Of a stretch of 64,000 nt of DNA, positions 7,967-15,867 are shown piece by piece (position 1 is the first letter of the stretch; the number at the start of each line of letters is the position of its first letter). The stretch is from Ruegeria profundi (GTDB lineage: Bacteria > Pseudomonadota > Alphaproteobacteria > Rhodobacterales > Rhodobacteraceae), in contig NZ_LQBP01000005.1 in assembly GCF_001507545.1 (NCBI RefSeq), positions 306,102-370,101 of the forward strand, given 5' to 3'. The notes under the pieces were generated by a model that saw nothing but the letters and a program-made list of their open reading frames with translations, did not search any database and had not been told where the DNA came from. The translations under genes and the position numbers were made by a program.

Positions 7967-8728
7967 TCAGGCGCGCTGATCGTCTTCGTCTTCTTCCTCG
8001 GCTCCGCCTTTGGGCAGATTGAAGAAGCTGTCGGCGTCAAGGATCGGCTCGTCCTCTTTTTCTTCCGCAGGTTCGTCGGACAGCGAGAACGTTTCCAGCC
8101 CTTCGATGGCTGTCGGAATCTTCGGCGCGGCGTCCATTTCCAACGACTGCTCGGTCGAAACCAGCTTGCGGCGCTCGTCATCGCTCATGACGCCACCTTC
8201 GGCGGCCTTCTTGGCGGCGGCTTTCTGAACGATCGCATCCAGCTCGGACTGTTTACACAGACCCAATGCAACCGGGTCGATGGGCTGCATGTTGGCGATG
8301 TTCCAGTGCGTACGCTCACGGATCGACTGGATGGTCGGTTTGGTGGTGCCAACCAGCTTTGCGATCTGGCCATCGCTAAGCTCGGGGTGGAACTTGACCA
8401 GCCACAGGATCGAGTTTGGTCGGTCCTGACGTTTCGACAGCGGCGTATACCGCGGGCCGCGGCGCTTTTCCTCGCCCGAGGCGGCCGGGTTGAACTTGAG
8501 CTTCAGCTTGTGCAGCGGATTGTTCTGCGCGGCGTCGATCTCATCCTGGGTCAGCTGGTTGTTGGCAATCGGGTCGAACCCTTTCACGCCAGCGGCCACA
8601 TCGCCATCGGCTATACCCTGCACTTCAAGTTCATGCATTCCTACAAAATCAGCGATCTGCTTGAAGCTGATCGTTGTATTGTCCACCAGCCATACGGCTG
8701 TTGCCTTGGCCATAAGCGGTTTTGCCAT
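7967..8728 (-). CDS. trcR: Cell-cycle transcriptional regulator TrcR (DUF1013)
   Basis: Protein of 253 residues of the alphaproteobacterial DUF1013 family, named TrcR. The N-terminal half contains two helix-turn-helix-like segments, around TISFKQIADFVGMHELEVQG and LSDGQIAKLVGTTKPTIQSI. The C-terminal tail is very acidic (EEKEDEPILDADS to the end, with EEEDEDD). An AGGAG lies 8 bases before the first ATG, deciding the start over Met6. The family is nearly confined to alphaproteobacteria and is implicated in cell-cycle transcription; the family assignment is confident, the exact role here is inferred. Confidence 0.85.
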   Translation of the reverse strand: MAKPLMAKATAVWLVDNTTISFKQIADFVGMHELEVQGIADGDVAAGVKGFDPIANNQLTQDEIDAAQNNPLHKLKLKFNPAASGEEKRRGPRYTPLSKRQDRPNSILWLVKFHPELSDGQIAKLVGTTKPTIQSIRERTHWNIANMQPIDPVALGLCKQSELDAIVQKAAAKKAAEGGVMSDDERRKLVSTEQSLEMDAAPKIPTAIEGLETFSLSDEPAEEKEDEPILDADSFFNLPKGGAEEEDEDDQRA

Positions 8729-8858
8729 CAGCCCGTCTCCTATAAGTACATCTGTCCCGTCGCCGGAATTCGGCGGCCCCGTGATCTTGGGGCAGGTTTC
8801 CGTTGTCGGGGAACTTGGGGTCTATATAGTCGCGGCAGGGCAAGAAGGAAAGAGGCGA

Positions 8859-9500
8859 ATGCTGCGGCCTATTCTAGGACTGGTTCTGTGGGTGTTGGGC
8901 ACTGTAACTGTGCTTGCCGAAGGCGAAAAGGCGGGAGAGTTCGACTACTACATTCTGTCGCTCAGCTGGTCGCCCAACTGGTGCGCGCGCGAAGGCGATG
9001 CGCGCGGGTCGGACCAATGCGATGCGCGCCACGACCACGGCTGGATTCTGCATGGTCTTTGGCCGCAATATCACCAGGGTTGGCCTTCCTTCTGCCGCAC
9101 GCCCGAGGCGCCCCCGTCGCGTGCGATGACGCGCGAAATGGCGGATATTCAGGGCTCGCCGGGTCTTTCATGGCACCAGTGGAAGAAACATGGCACTTGT
9201 TCGGGCCTGTCCGCAGCGGATTATTTTGCGTTGTCGCGGCAGGCTTATGCGCAGGTCGAACGCCCTGAGGTATTCCGTCAGCTGGATTCGTCGCTCAAAT
9301 TGCCTGCTTCGGTGGTGGAAGAGGCGTTTCTGAAAGCCAACCCCACGTTGGAGCGCGACATGATCACCGTCACCTGCAAACAAGGTTACATCGAAGAGGT
9401 GCGGTTGTGCTTGTCACTTGACCTTGAACCTGTGCCCTGTGGTCGGGACGTCATCCGTGATTGTTCTGCCACAGATGCCTTGTTCGATCCGATTCGTTAA
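8859..9500 (+). CDS. Secreted ribonuclease T2
   Basis: Ribonuclease of the T2 family, 213 residues, cleaving RNA through 2',3'-cyclic phosphates. Both catalytic segments are present: CAS1 WILHGLWPQY and CAS2 WHQWKKHGTCSG, each with its histidine. An N-terminal signal peptide (LRPILGLVLWVLGTVTVLA, cleavage near residue 20) indicates export; conserved cysteines (NWCAR, FCRTP, GTCSG) suggest disulfides. The start at 8859 follows AGGAAAGAGG; longer frames upstream would run into the trcR promoter region. It is divergent from trcR and overlaps the next gene tail-to-tail by 4 bases. Confidence 0.9.
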   Translation: MLRPILGLVLWVLGTVTVLAEGEKAGEFDYYILSLSWSPNWCAREGDARGSDQCDARHDHGWILHGLWPQYHQGWPSFCRTPEAPPSRAMTREMADIQGSPGLSWHQWKKHGTCSGLSAADYFALSRQAYAQVERPEVFRQLDSSLKLPASVVEEAFLKANPTLERDMITVTCKQGYIEEVRLCLSLDLEPVPCGRDVIRDCSATDALFDPIR

Positions 9501-9985
9501 AGCGTCCGGTTCTGACACTCGCGGGCGTATTCCAACGCCTTGGCAGTGCCTTTTAGGTCAATCGCCATCACCACGTCACCTGTGGAGTTGTAGACGGTCA
9601 TCGTCCTGTTCTGCGCAATGACGTCGACGAAACGTCGGTCTGTGAAGAACACGGTCGCGCCGGGTACACGGCCCTGATTAAACCCAATGGCAGTGGCGGC
9701 ATAGCTCTTACTGTCTAGTTCGAAGCGGATCGGATAGCTTTCGCCGTGCTCGATTTCGCCCCAAGCCTTGTTGTAAACGGCGAAATACCCGCGATTGTCC
9801 AGCGCGTCATAGCCGATACGCACCACCGAGAGGTCCTGATAAACTGTCTGGATCAAGCACCCGTTGCCAAGCGCAGGGTCCATCATGATGTTCCAACCTT
9901 CGACAAAACCCTTGTCGATGAGTTCTTGAGACAGGGCTGCGGTTGCAGTGAAGGCGGCGAAGATGAGGGCGAGCAGGCGGGTCAT
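9497..9985 (-). CDS. Exported protein of unknown function
   Basis: 162-residue product with a clear signal peptide (MTRLLALIFAAFTATAALSQ). The mature part has two cysteines (GNGCLIQT and AREC) that could pair. It resembles in layout small periplasmic proteins annotated only as hypothetical in roseobacters. The ATG at 9985 has GGAA 7 bases upstream; a TTG four codons earlier is also open. It converges on the RNase T2 gene with overlapping stops. Confidence 0.75.
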   Translation of the reverse strand: MTRLLALIFAAFTATAALSQELIDKGFVEGWNIMMDPALGNGCLIQTVYQDLSVVRIGYDALDNRGYFAVYNKAWGEIEHGESYPIRFELDSKSYAATAIGFNQGRVPGATVFFTDRRFVDVIAQNRTMTVYNSTGDVVMAIDLKGTAKALEYARECQNRTL

Positions 9986-10082
9986 AACAGTTTCCAAGAA
10001 TGTGCGTTGTCAAATTTTGGCTTTCTGCAAGATAGCGAACTCGTTTAAAGCAGGCTACATCCCAATGTGCCGATCGAGAGAC

Positions 10083-10411
10083 TTAAGAAATGTCACTGCG
10101 GTTTCTGCGCAGTAAACTGGCAATCCAGCGAACCACACCGTAGATACTAAAACTGGCTGCATCAAAGATCAGAAAAAACCTGGCAAAACAAGGAAGGCCA
10201 GCCCTTTCATTCCGGTGCAATTCCGACACCGACCTGTTTTTATCACGATATACAAAGCTGCAAGACTGATCACCATGTCAATTGTCTGCAGACCTACGGC
10301 AATCTTGAGCCAATTCAGCTTCTTAAGATACCCCAAGACTACCGCCAAAGCAGGCACCGTGAAAAGCAGGGCCAGGAAGGTGTCATGAGTGAGGCTGCTA
10401 ATAAAATTCAA
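10083..10411 (-). pseudogene. Small membrane protein gene, apparently frameshifted at a T6 run
   Basis: The first reading frame (10411-10169, TTG start) gives 80 residues with two or three hydrophobic segments and a CRNC motif, ending at TGA right after six T on the coding strand (10178-10173). Adding one T would join it to a second open frame ending at 10083 that reads LIFDAASFSIYGVVRWIASL and then a basic tail, i.e. a continuous membrane protein of about 109 residues. The region is AT-richer than its surroundings. It could be a decayed gene, a sequencing error in the homopolymer, or slippage; the family is unknown. Confidence 0.4.
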
Positions 10412-10475
10412 TAGATTATCTAGTTGACTTCGACCTTAATAAAACAGCAACAAGAATTGCCCAATAACTGATGTC

Positions 10476-11069
10476 TCAGACTTCCTTCCGAGCCCTGAGC
10501 GCCGCTGTAATCGTCCCGTCATCCAGATAGTCCAGCTCACCTCCAATCGGCACACCCTGCGCCAGTGAGGTGAGGCGGACCTGCCCCTCTAACTGATCCG
10601 CGATGTAGTGCGCGGTGGTCTGACCGTCGACGGTGGCGTTCAGGGCCAAGATGACCTCGGTGATCCCTTCGGCCGTGACCCGATCTTTGAGGCGGGGGAT
10701 TCGCAGATCGTCCGGGCCGACGCCGTCCAAAGCGGACAAGGTTCCGCCAAGAACGTGATAGCGGCCTTTGAACACGCCCGCGCGTTCCATTGCCCAGAGG
10801 TCGGCGACATCCTCGACCACGCACAGCTCTCCGGTCGCGCGAGCCTCGCTGTCGCAGATGTCACAGATATCGGTGGTGCCGATATTGCCGCAGTTCAGAC
10901 ACTCACGCGCGGTGGCTGCGACCTGCTGCATCGCGTCGGACAGCGGGGTCAGCAGCAGGGCACGTTTGCGGATCAGGTGCAGCACCGCGCGACGGGCCGA
11001 GCGGGGGCCGAGGCCCGGCAGCTTGGCCATCAGGTCGATCAGGTTGTCGATGTCGCTGTTCGAACTCAC
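10476..11069 (-). CDS. recR: Recombination mediator protein RecR
   Basis: 197 residues; acts with RecF/RecO to load RecA at gapped DNA. Visible parts: the N-terminal HhH region ([16 protein letters not shown]), a C4 zinc finger ([16 protein letters not shown]), then a Toprim domain ([17 protein letters not shown]) and the conserved [19 protein letters not shown] end. It is the third gene of the widespread dnaX-ybaB-recR arrangement. The length is normal. Confidence 0.97.
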   Translation of the reverse strand: MSSNSDIDNLIDLMAKLPGLGPRSARRAVLHLIRKRALLLTPLSDAMQQVAATARECLNCGNIGTTDICDICDSEARATGELCVVEDVADLWAMERAGVFKGRYHVLGGTLSALDGVGPDDLRIPRLKDRVTAEGITEVILALNATVDGQTTAHYIADQLEGQVRLTSLAQGVPIGGELDYLDDGTITAALRARKEV

Positions 11070-11089
11070 GGCGCGTGCTCCTGCAAATG

Positions 11090-11110
11090 GGCCGGGCAGG
11101 GTGCCCGGCC
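11090..11110. other. Hairpin between ybaB and recR
   Basis: GGCCGGGCA (11090-11098) and TGCCCGGCC (11102-11110) form a perfect 9-bp stem with a GGG loop. No U-tract follows on the transcribed (minus) strand, so it is more likely an mRNA stabiliser or processing element than a terminator. Confidence 0.5.
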
Positions 11111-11132
11111 GATATTCCGTCAGGAGTGTCTA

Positions 11133-11477
11133 TCAGAACGGCAGCTTGATGTCTGCGGGCAGGCCCATGCTTTCGGTCAGCTTGGCCATTTCAGCCTGCG
11201 CGCGCTCAGCAGCTTTAGTCTGCGCGTCCTTGATGGCAGCAAGGATCAGGTCTTCGACAACCTCCTTTTCGTCGCCGTTGAAGATCGACGGGTCGATGTC
11301 CAGACCCTTCAACTCACCCTTCGCGGTGGCTGTGGCCTTGACCAGCCCAGCACCGGATTCGCCGACAACCGTGATGGTGTTCAGCTCTTCCTGCATTTCT
11401 GCCATCTTTGTCTGCAAATCCTGGGCGGATTTCATCATCTTGGCCATGTCGCCAAGACCGCCGAGTCCTTTGAGCAT
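11133..11477 (-). CDS. YbaB/EbfC-family nucleoid-associated protein
   Basis: 114-residue DNA-binding protein of the YbaB/EbfC family. It starts MLKGLGGLGDMAKMMKSAQ with an AGGAG seven bases upstream, and ends in the usual MGLPADIKLPF. It forms dimers that bind DNA without strict sequence specificity. It lies between dnaX and recR on one strand, as in most bacteria. Confidence 0.95.
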   Translation of the reverse strand: MLKGLGGLGDMAKMMKSAQDLQTKMAEMQEELNTITVVGESGAGLVKATATAKGELKGLDIDPSIFNGDEKEVVEDLILAAIKDAQTKAAERAQAEMAKLTESMGLPADIKLPF

Positions 11478-11606
11478 CGCTTTTCTCCTACAAATCGGTT
11501 TGTCGCCTAAATACGGGCGGCATTCGCGCCGCACAAGGGCGCAGAGGCTCCCGCCCGTCGTCACGGTCTTTTGCAAGACCTTTCTTCCCGTTGGTTCCGG
11601 TTTTGC

Positions 11607-13367
11607 CTAGTCTTCTTCAAACGGGTCCCACTCGTCTTCGACCTCGGGCAGCGCTTCGGTTTCGACCTTGGCCTCGCGCTGTTCCGGTGTTTCGATGCTT
11701 TTGATCCGCGCCTTGGGGAATTGGGCCAAAACAGCCTGCACCAAAGGATGCGCACGCGCTTCGGCTTTCAACGCTTCCTCTGCCGCGTTTTCCTTTTCGT
11801 AGATCGTTTCCCCACCGCCTTCGTTGACGACCGTGACCGCCCAGCGATTGCCTGTCCACCGTTGCAGGGCTGTCCCTAAACGCTGCGCCAATTGCGGAGA
11901 GGCACGTTCAGTCGGCTGGAATTCGATGCGTCCGGGCTGGTAGGCGACCAGCCGCAGCGCGCGCTTCACCTCGTCCAGCAGGACACCATCGCGGTTGGCG
12001 CGGATCAGATCGACCACGTGATCAAAGGTCGGGTAACGTGCCAGTGCGGTTTGTGCGTCCTGCGCCAAAGCGGCGCTTGGTGCGCCGGCCCCTCCGCGCA
12101 TGGGGCTTGTGTAGGACGATGCCACCGGCGTCCGAGTGTGCGCGGCAGGTTGCGACGGCGCAGCCACTCCACCGCCGGGTCCACCATTGGGCGGCGGAGG
12201 TGGCGCATCCTGCAAGCGCTTGATCAGTTCTTCGGGGCTGGGCAGGTCAGCCACATGGGTCAGACGGATCACGGCCATCTCAGCCGCCATCATGGCGTTT
12301 GGCGCAGCCGAGACCTCTTCTAGCGCCTTCAGCAGCATCTGCCACATCCGGGTCAGGACGCGCATGGGCAGTGCCTCGGCCATTTGTTGACCACGCGCGC
12401 GCTCGTCGGGTGAGACTGTCGGGTCTTCCGCCGCGTCCGGCGTGATTTTCACCACGGACACCCAGTGGGTGATTTCTGCGAGATCGCGCAGCACGGCCAG
12501 AGGATCTGCGCCTTCGGCATATTGCGCCCCCAATTCGGTCAGCGCCGCCGCCGCATCACCACGCAGGATCATGTCCATCAAGTCCAGCACGCGTCCGCGA
12601 TCGGCCAGGCCCAGCATAGCGCGCACCTGGTCTGCACTGGTTTCACCCGCCCCGTGTGAAATTGCCTGATCCAGCAACGACGTCGCATCCCGCGCCGATC
12701 CTTCAGCTGCACGCGTAATCAGGGCCAGGGCGTCATCCGCAATCTGAGCGTTTTCCGCCGCTGCGATCTTGCTGAGCAGGCCGATCATGTCTTCGGGCTC
12801 AATCCGGCGCAGATCAAATCGCTGGCAGCGCGACAGGACCGTCACCGGCACCTTGCGAATTTCGGTTGTGGCGAAGATGAACTTCACATGCTCAGGCGGT
12901 TCTTCAAGCGTTTTGAGCAGCGCGTTGAACGCACTCGTCGAAAGCATGTGAACTTCGTCGATGATATAGATCTTGTAGCGTGCGCTGGCGGCGCGATAGC
13001 GGACGCTGTCGATGATCTCGCGAATATCGTTCACGCCAGTTCGGCTGGCGGCGTCCATTTCCATCACGTCGACATGGCGGCCTTCCATGATGGCAACGCA
13101 ATGCTCGCACTGACCACATGGTTCGGTTGTTGGCTTGCCCTGGCCATCCGGACCGATGCAGTTCATGCCTTTCGCAATGATCCGCGCCGTGGTGGTTTTT
13201 CCGGTGCCGCGAATACCGGTCATGATAAAGGCTTGCGCGATCCGATCAGCGTCGAACGCGTTTTTCAACGTTCGCACCATCGCGTCCTGACCCACAAGGT
13301 CAGCAAAAGTTTCCGGGCGGTATTTGCGGGCAAGAACCTGATAGGCGGGGCTGGGCGTGTCGTTCAT
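11607..13367 (-). CDS. dnaX: DNA polymerase III subunits gamma/tau
   Basis: 586-residue clamp-loader ATPase. The AAA+ domain shows Walker A GIRGTGKTTTARI (about residue 50), a four-cysteine zinc module (CIGPDG, CGQCEHC), Walker B IIDEVHML and sensor-1/SRC LSRCQRFD. A proline/glycine-rich linker (near residues 390-405, PPPPPNGGPGGG) precedes the tau-specific C-terminal region. The length is that of an alphaproteobacterial tau; I see no obvious slippery sequence for making gamma. It is the first gene of the dnaX-ybaB-recR group. Confidence 0.97.
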   Translation of the reverse strand: MNDTPSPAYQVLARKYRPETFADLVGQDAMVRTLKNAFDADRIAQAFIMTGIRGTGKTTTARIIAKGMNCIGPDGQGKPTTEPCGQCEHCVAIMEGRHVDVMEMDAASRTGVNDIREIIDSVRYRAASARYKIYIIDEVHMLSTSAFNALLKTLEEPPEHVKFIFATTEIRKVPVTVLSRCQRFDLRRIEPEDMIGLLSKIAAAENAQIADDALALITRAAEGSARDATSLLDQAISHGAGETSADQVRAMLGLADRGRVLDLMDMILRGDAAAALTELGAQYAEGADPLAVLRDLAEITHWVSVVKITPDAAEDPTVSPDERARGQQMAEALPMRVLTRMWQMLLKALEEVSAAPNAMMAAEMAVIRLTHVADLPSPEELIKRLQDAPPPPPNGGPGGGVAAPSQPAAHTRTPVASSYTSPMRGGAGAPSAALAQDAQTALARYPTFDHVVDLIRANRDGVLLDEVKRALRLVAYQPGRIEFQPTERASPQLAQRLGTALQRWTGNRWAVTVVNEGGGETIYEKENAAEEALKAEARAHPLVQAVLAQFPKARIKSIETPEQREAKVETEALPEVEDEWDPFEED

Positions 13368-13501
13368 ATCTGCTCTGTCGGATTCGGTTCAGGACCGCAG
13401 CGTAGAGACCCCCGCGCCCCACGTCCACAGCCACCTAGGATGAAAATTCGTTTGCAAGAATGTTTGAGCACCCTAGAAGCACAGATGAAAGAGGGGACAC
13501 G

Positions 13502-13996
13502 GTGGACAGGTTTGATATTCACCCAGTTCACGTTGGAAACGGCATTGTTGCCTTGTCGCCGCTGCCCGGCTGCGGCGATGGATACGCACGGGACTTGGTG
13601 TCTATTTGCGATTGGCGGCCTGGTCTTGTGATCTCGGTAACTACGACGGATGAAATGCTGCAAGAAGGCGCGATCAGATTGGGGGACGATCTGCGTGCAA
13701 ATGGTGTCAGGTGGGTGCACTTGCCAATTGAGGATTTTGGCACTCCGACGCCGCCGGTTGATACGGCTTGGGCCGATATAGGCGCAATAGTGTCGCGTAT
13801 CCTATCCTGTGGGGGGCGGGTGCTGGTGCATTGCCGCGGAGGCTGCGGTCGCTCTGGTATGATCGTTCTGCGCCTCATGGTCGAACACGGAGAGAGCCCG
13901 GACACCGCGTTAAAACGGTTGCGTGCTGTGCGCAAGTGCGCCGTCGAAACCGATAGCCAGATGCAATGGGCGGCCCGGCCCGTGATAGGCCGCTAG
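13502..13996 (+). CDS. Dual-specificity/tyrosine phosphatase-like protein
   Basis: 164-residue protein with the cysteine-phosphatase loop HCRGGCGRSG (C-x5-R) near residue 118 and an upstream aspartate candidate in LPIEDFGTPTPP, the arrangement of dual-specificity/PTEN-like phosphatases. The chosen GTG at 13502 follows GAGGGG at a good distance; an ATG at 13460 in frame lacks a clear ribosome site. The protein is probably cytoplasmic. It converges on the riboswitch-controlled gene, with stops separated by one base. The substrate is unknown. Confidence 0.8.
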   Translation: MDRFDIHPVHVGNGIVALSPLPGCGDGYARDLVSICDWRPGLVISVTTTDEMLQEGAIRLGDDLRANGVRWVHLPIEDFGTPTPPVDTAWADIGAIVSRILSCGGRVLVHCRGGCGRSGMIVLRLMVEHGESPDTALKRLRAVRKCAVETDSQMQWAARPVIGR

Positions 13997-13997
13997 G

Positions 13998-14405
13998 TCA
14001 GAGCGCCATTTGCCGGTCCATCGTAACGGCAGGGTCTGTCGCAAGGGTCGTGACTTCCAGCATCGCGCAAGGCGGAGTGGTCAGCATTCCGGCCGGACGC
14101 GTGGCCGTGTCCGGGCCAAACATCATGTCCGCAAATGTCTCCAGCACTTCGAGAGGCGCATCTTCGGTGGCCCCGCAGTAGATACGGATAAGGTCTTTTT
14201 GCGCTCTGAACCGTGCGACGCAGCCTTGCGGGCAATGGGAAAGCTCACTATTGCCGTCGAATTCAAAATCAGGGGTCGTCGCCGGGACCGCGGTCTCGAC
14301 CGCCCGCACGACCGAACGCGCCATCTGCGCCAGTGCCGGGCAGGTTTTGCCGGTTTTCTGACACACGGTTGCTGAGAATTGGTGTGTCTTTGTCTTCCAG
14401 ATCAT
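13998..14405 (-). CDS. Small cysteine-containing protein under cobalamin riboswitch
   Basis: 135 residues, starting at ATG 14405 behind a strong CGGAGGG. An N-terminal pair (VCQKTGKTCP) is followed later by SHCPQGCVARFR and IYCG. The spacing loosely recalls the thioredoxin-like ferredoxin/DUF1636 proteins found in cobalamin gene clusters, but I cannot confirm the family. It lies 95 bases downstream of a B12 riboswitch on the same strand and appears to be the only gene of this transcript before convergent genes. That makes a role in cobalt/cobalamin supply, or in a B12-independent alternative, likely. Confidence 0.75.
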   Translation of the reverse strand: MIWKTKTHQFSATVCQKTGKTCPALAQMARSVVRAVETAVPATTPDFEFDGNSELSHCPQGCVARFRAQKDLIRIYCGATEDAPLEVLETFADMMFGPDTATRPAGMLTTPPCAMLEVTTLATDPAVTMDRQMAL

Positions 14406-14499
14406 ACTGCGCCCTCCGCGCATGGATCGGGGCATGGATCAGGTGTGACAACGTCTTGACGACCCGTCCGGGCACCCCGCCCGAGTTTCGATTTTGTTT

Positions 14500-14700
14500 C
14501 GATGGCAGGTCTCCTGACTTGCAGGTCATCGCGTTGCCGACCTTCCCAACCTTGCGGCCAGTGGCGTTTCGGCATTGCTCACCGCTTACAGTTGCGGGGG
14601 CAGTCTCGGCCTTGGTCCATTCCGATTTCACGGGCAGGACCGCACCGTGTTCCCTTTTCATCCCGCCCCGGGGTCCGGGGCAAGAACCATCAGCCCATCG
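14500..14700 (-). ncRNA. Cobalamin (B12) riboswitch
   Basis: The minus-strand sequence contains the B12-box core GCCCCCGCAACTGTAAGCGG, preceded by GGGAACACGGTG and followed by GATGACCTGCAAGTCAGGAG with the closing arm. Ends CGATGG (14700-14695) and CCATCG (14505-14500) pair as P1. It controls the gene starting at 14405, presumably switching it off when adenosylcobalamin is abundant. Confidence 0.93.
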
Positions 14701-14840
14701 CTAGCGGGTCAGTGTGGCTTGAGTCAAGCGACCTGTTGGTTTGGGAGGTGGACGTGGGGTCATGTTGAAACCCGGTTGACTTGGCCCGGCAATCCATGTG
14801 GGTACATCAGGTGAACTGATTGGTTCAGATAGAGGGTAGG

Positions 14841-15698
14841 ATGCTGGATACCGAACAAGCCGTGCTGACCGAAGATATTCTGATTCCGTCAGGTACGACC
14901 CAATTGTCGGCTCGGCTATATTGCCCGATCGACACGCCCCGAACGGCCGTCGTCATTCACGGGGCAACCGGCGTGCCGCGGGACTTTTACCAACATTTTG
15001 CGCGCTGGCTGGTTGCTGAGCAGGGCATGGCCTGCCTGACCTATGATTACAGCGACTTCGGCCATTCGCTGAGTGGTCCGCTAAAAGCGGCGCGGGCCAC
15101 GATGGCGGACTGGGCTTTGACAGATATGCCCGCAGCACGCGCCGAAATGCGAAATCGATTTCCCGATGCGCAGCAATGGAGCATTGGCCATTCCATCGGT
15201 GGAATGTTAGGGCCGATTCAATCCGATCTGGATCAGATTGACCGTATGATTTGTGTCTGTTCCGGGTTGGTCACAGTGTCGGATCACCCGTGGCCGTACC
15301 GCGGCCTAGCCTTGCTGTTCTGGTACGGTCATGCCCCATTGGCCGTAAAAGCACTGGGCTATTTACCGGGCAAGGCGCTGGGTTTCGGGGCAGATTTGCC
15401 CGCGTCAGTGTATTGGCAGTGGCGCGGATGGAGTACCGCACCGCGCAACTATCTGCCCGAAATCGGGGTGACCCTGCCCGACGCTCGCGAAGCGCCGCCA
15501 GACACACCCGTGGACCTTTTTACATTCGACGACGACGATGTAGTGCCGCCAAAGGCGGTTTGGCGGTTAGCTGGTCTTTTCGGACCCAACGCGCGCCGAC
15601 ATATATTGTCTCCGGCTGAGCTTGGATTGCCCAAGGTAGGACATATCGGAGCTTTTGCCCGTCGTAACGCCGCAATCTGGCCGCGATTGATTGCCTAG
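14841..15698 (+). CDS. Alpha/beta-hydrolase family protein
   Basis: 285-residue alpha/beta hydrolase. The oxyanion region VVIHGATGVPRDFY is followed by the nucleophile elbow GHSIGG (serine), an aspartate region in VDLFTFDDDDVVPP, and a late histidine in KVGHIGAF, together a plausible Ser-Asp-His triad. It matches the COG4757 type of predicted hydrolases. ATG 14841 has AGGGTAGG immediately upstream; a TTG at 14820 is open but less likely. It diverges from the riboswitch. The substrate is unknown. Confidence 0.8.
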   Translation: MLDTEQAVLTEDILIPSGTTQLSARLYCPIDTPRTAVVIHGATGVPRDFYQHFARWLVAEQGMACLTYDYSDFGHSLSGPLKAARATMADWALTDMPAARAEMRNRFPDAQQWSIGHSIGGMLGPIQSDLDQIDRMICVCSGLVTVSDHPWPYRGLALLFWYGHAPLAVKALGYLPGKALGFGADLPASVYWQWRGWSTAPRNYLPEIGVTLPDAREAPPDTPVDLFTFDDDDVVPPKAVWRLAGLFGPNARRHILSPAELGLPKVGHIGAFARRNAAIWPRLIA

Positions 15699-15731
15699 GC
15701 CGCACGTGCACAGAGAAATGGTGAGGATGAA

Positions 15732-15829
15732 GTGAGAGGTTGGACATCGACCCAAGCGGGGCTCGTTGTGGCTGCTTCCTTCCGGACCTGACCAGGTTGG
15801 CGAGGCGCTCGCCCGCGCCAACCTCTCAC
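15732..15829 (-). ncRNA. ffs: Signal recognition particle RNA (4.5S type)
   Basis: The minus strand carries the SRP domain IV hallmark GGTCAGGTCCGGAAGGAAGC followed by AGCC. The ends TGAGAGGTTGG (15828-15818) and CCAACCTCTCA (15743-15733) pair over 11 bp, closing a single hairpin of about 98 nt, typical of the short bacterial SRP RNA. A promoter just upstream predicts a 5' end at about 15828. Confidence 0.95.
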
Positions 15830-15834
15830 GCAGG

Positions 15835-15863
15835 GATATAAGCAAACCACTTCCGAAACACAA
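15835..15863 (-). promoter_or_regulatory. Predicted sigma70 promoter of ffs
   Basis: On the minus strand, TTGTGT (15863-15858), a 17-bp spacer and TATATC (15840-15835). Initiation 7 bases downstream falls at about 15828, the start of the SRP RNA stem. It sits in the short space after the nucleotidase stop codon. Confidence 0.65.
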
Positions 15864-15867
15864 CCCG

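Noticed and set aside
14820..14840. TTG start for the alpha/beta hydrolase
   Set aside because: ATG 14841 has an AGGG-type site immediately upstream; the TTG has none.
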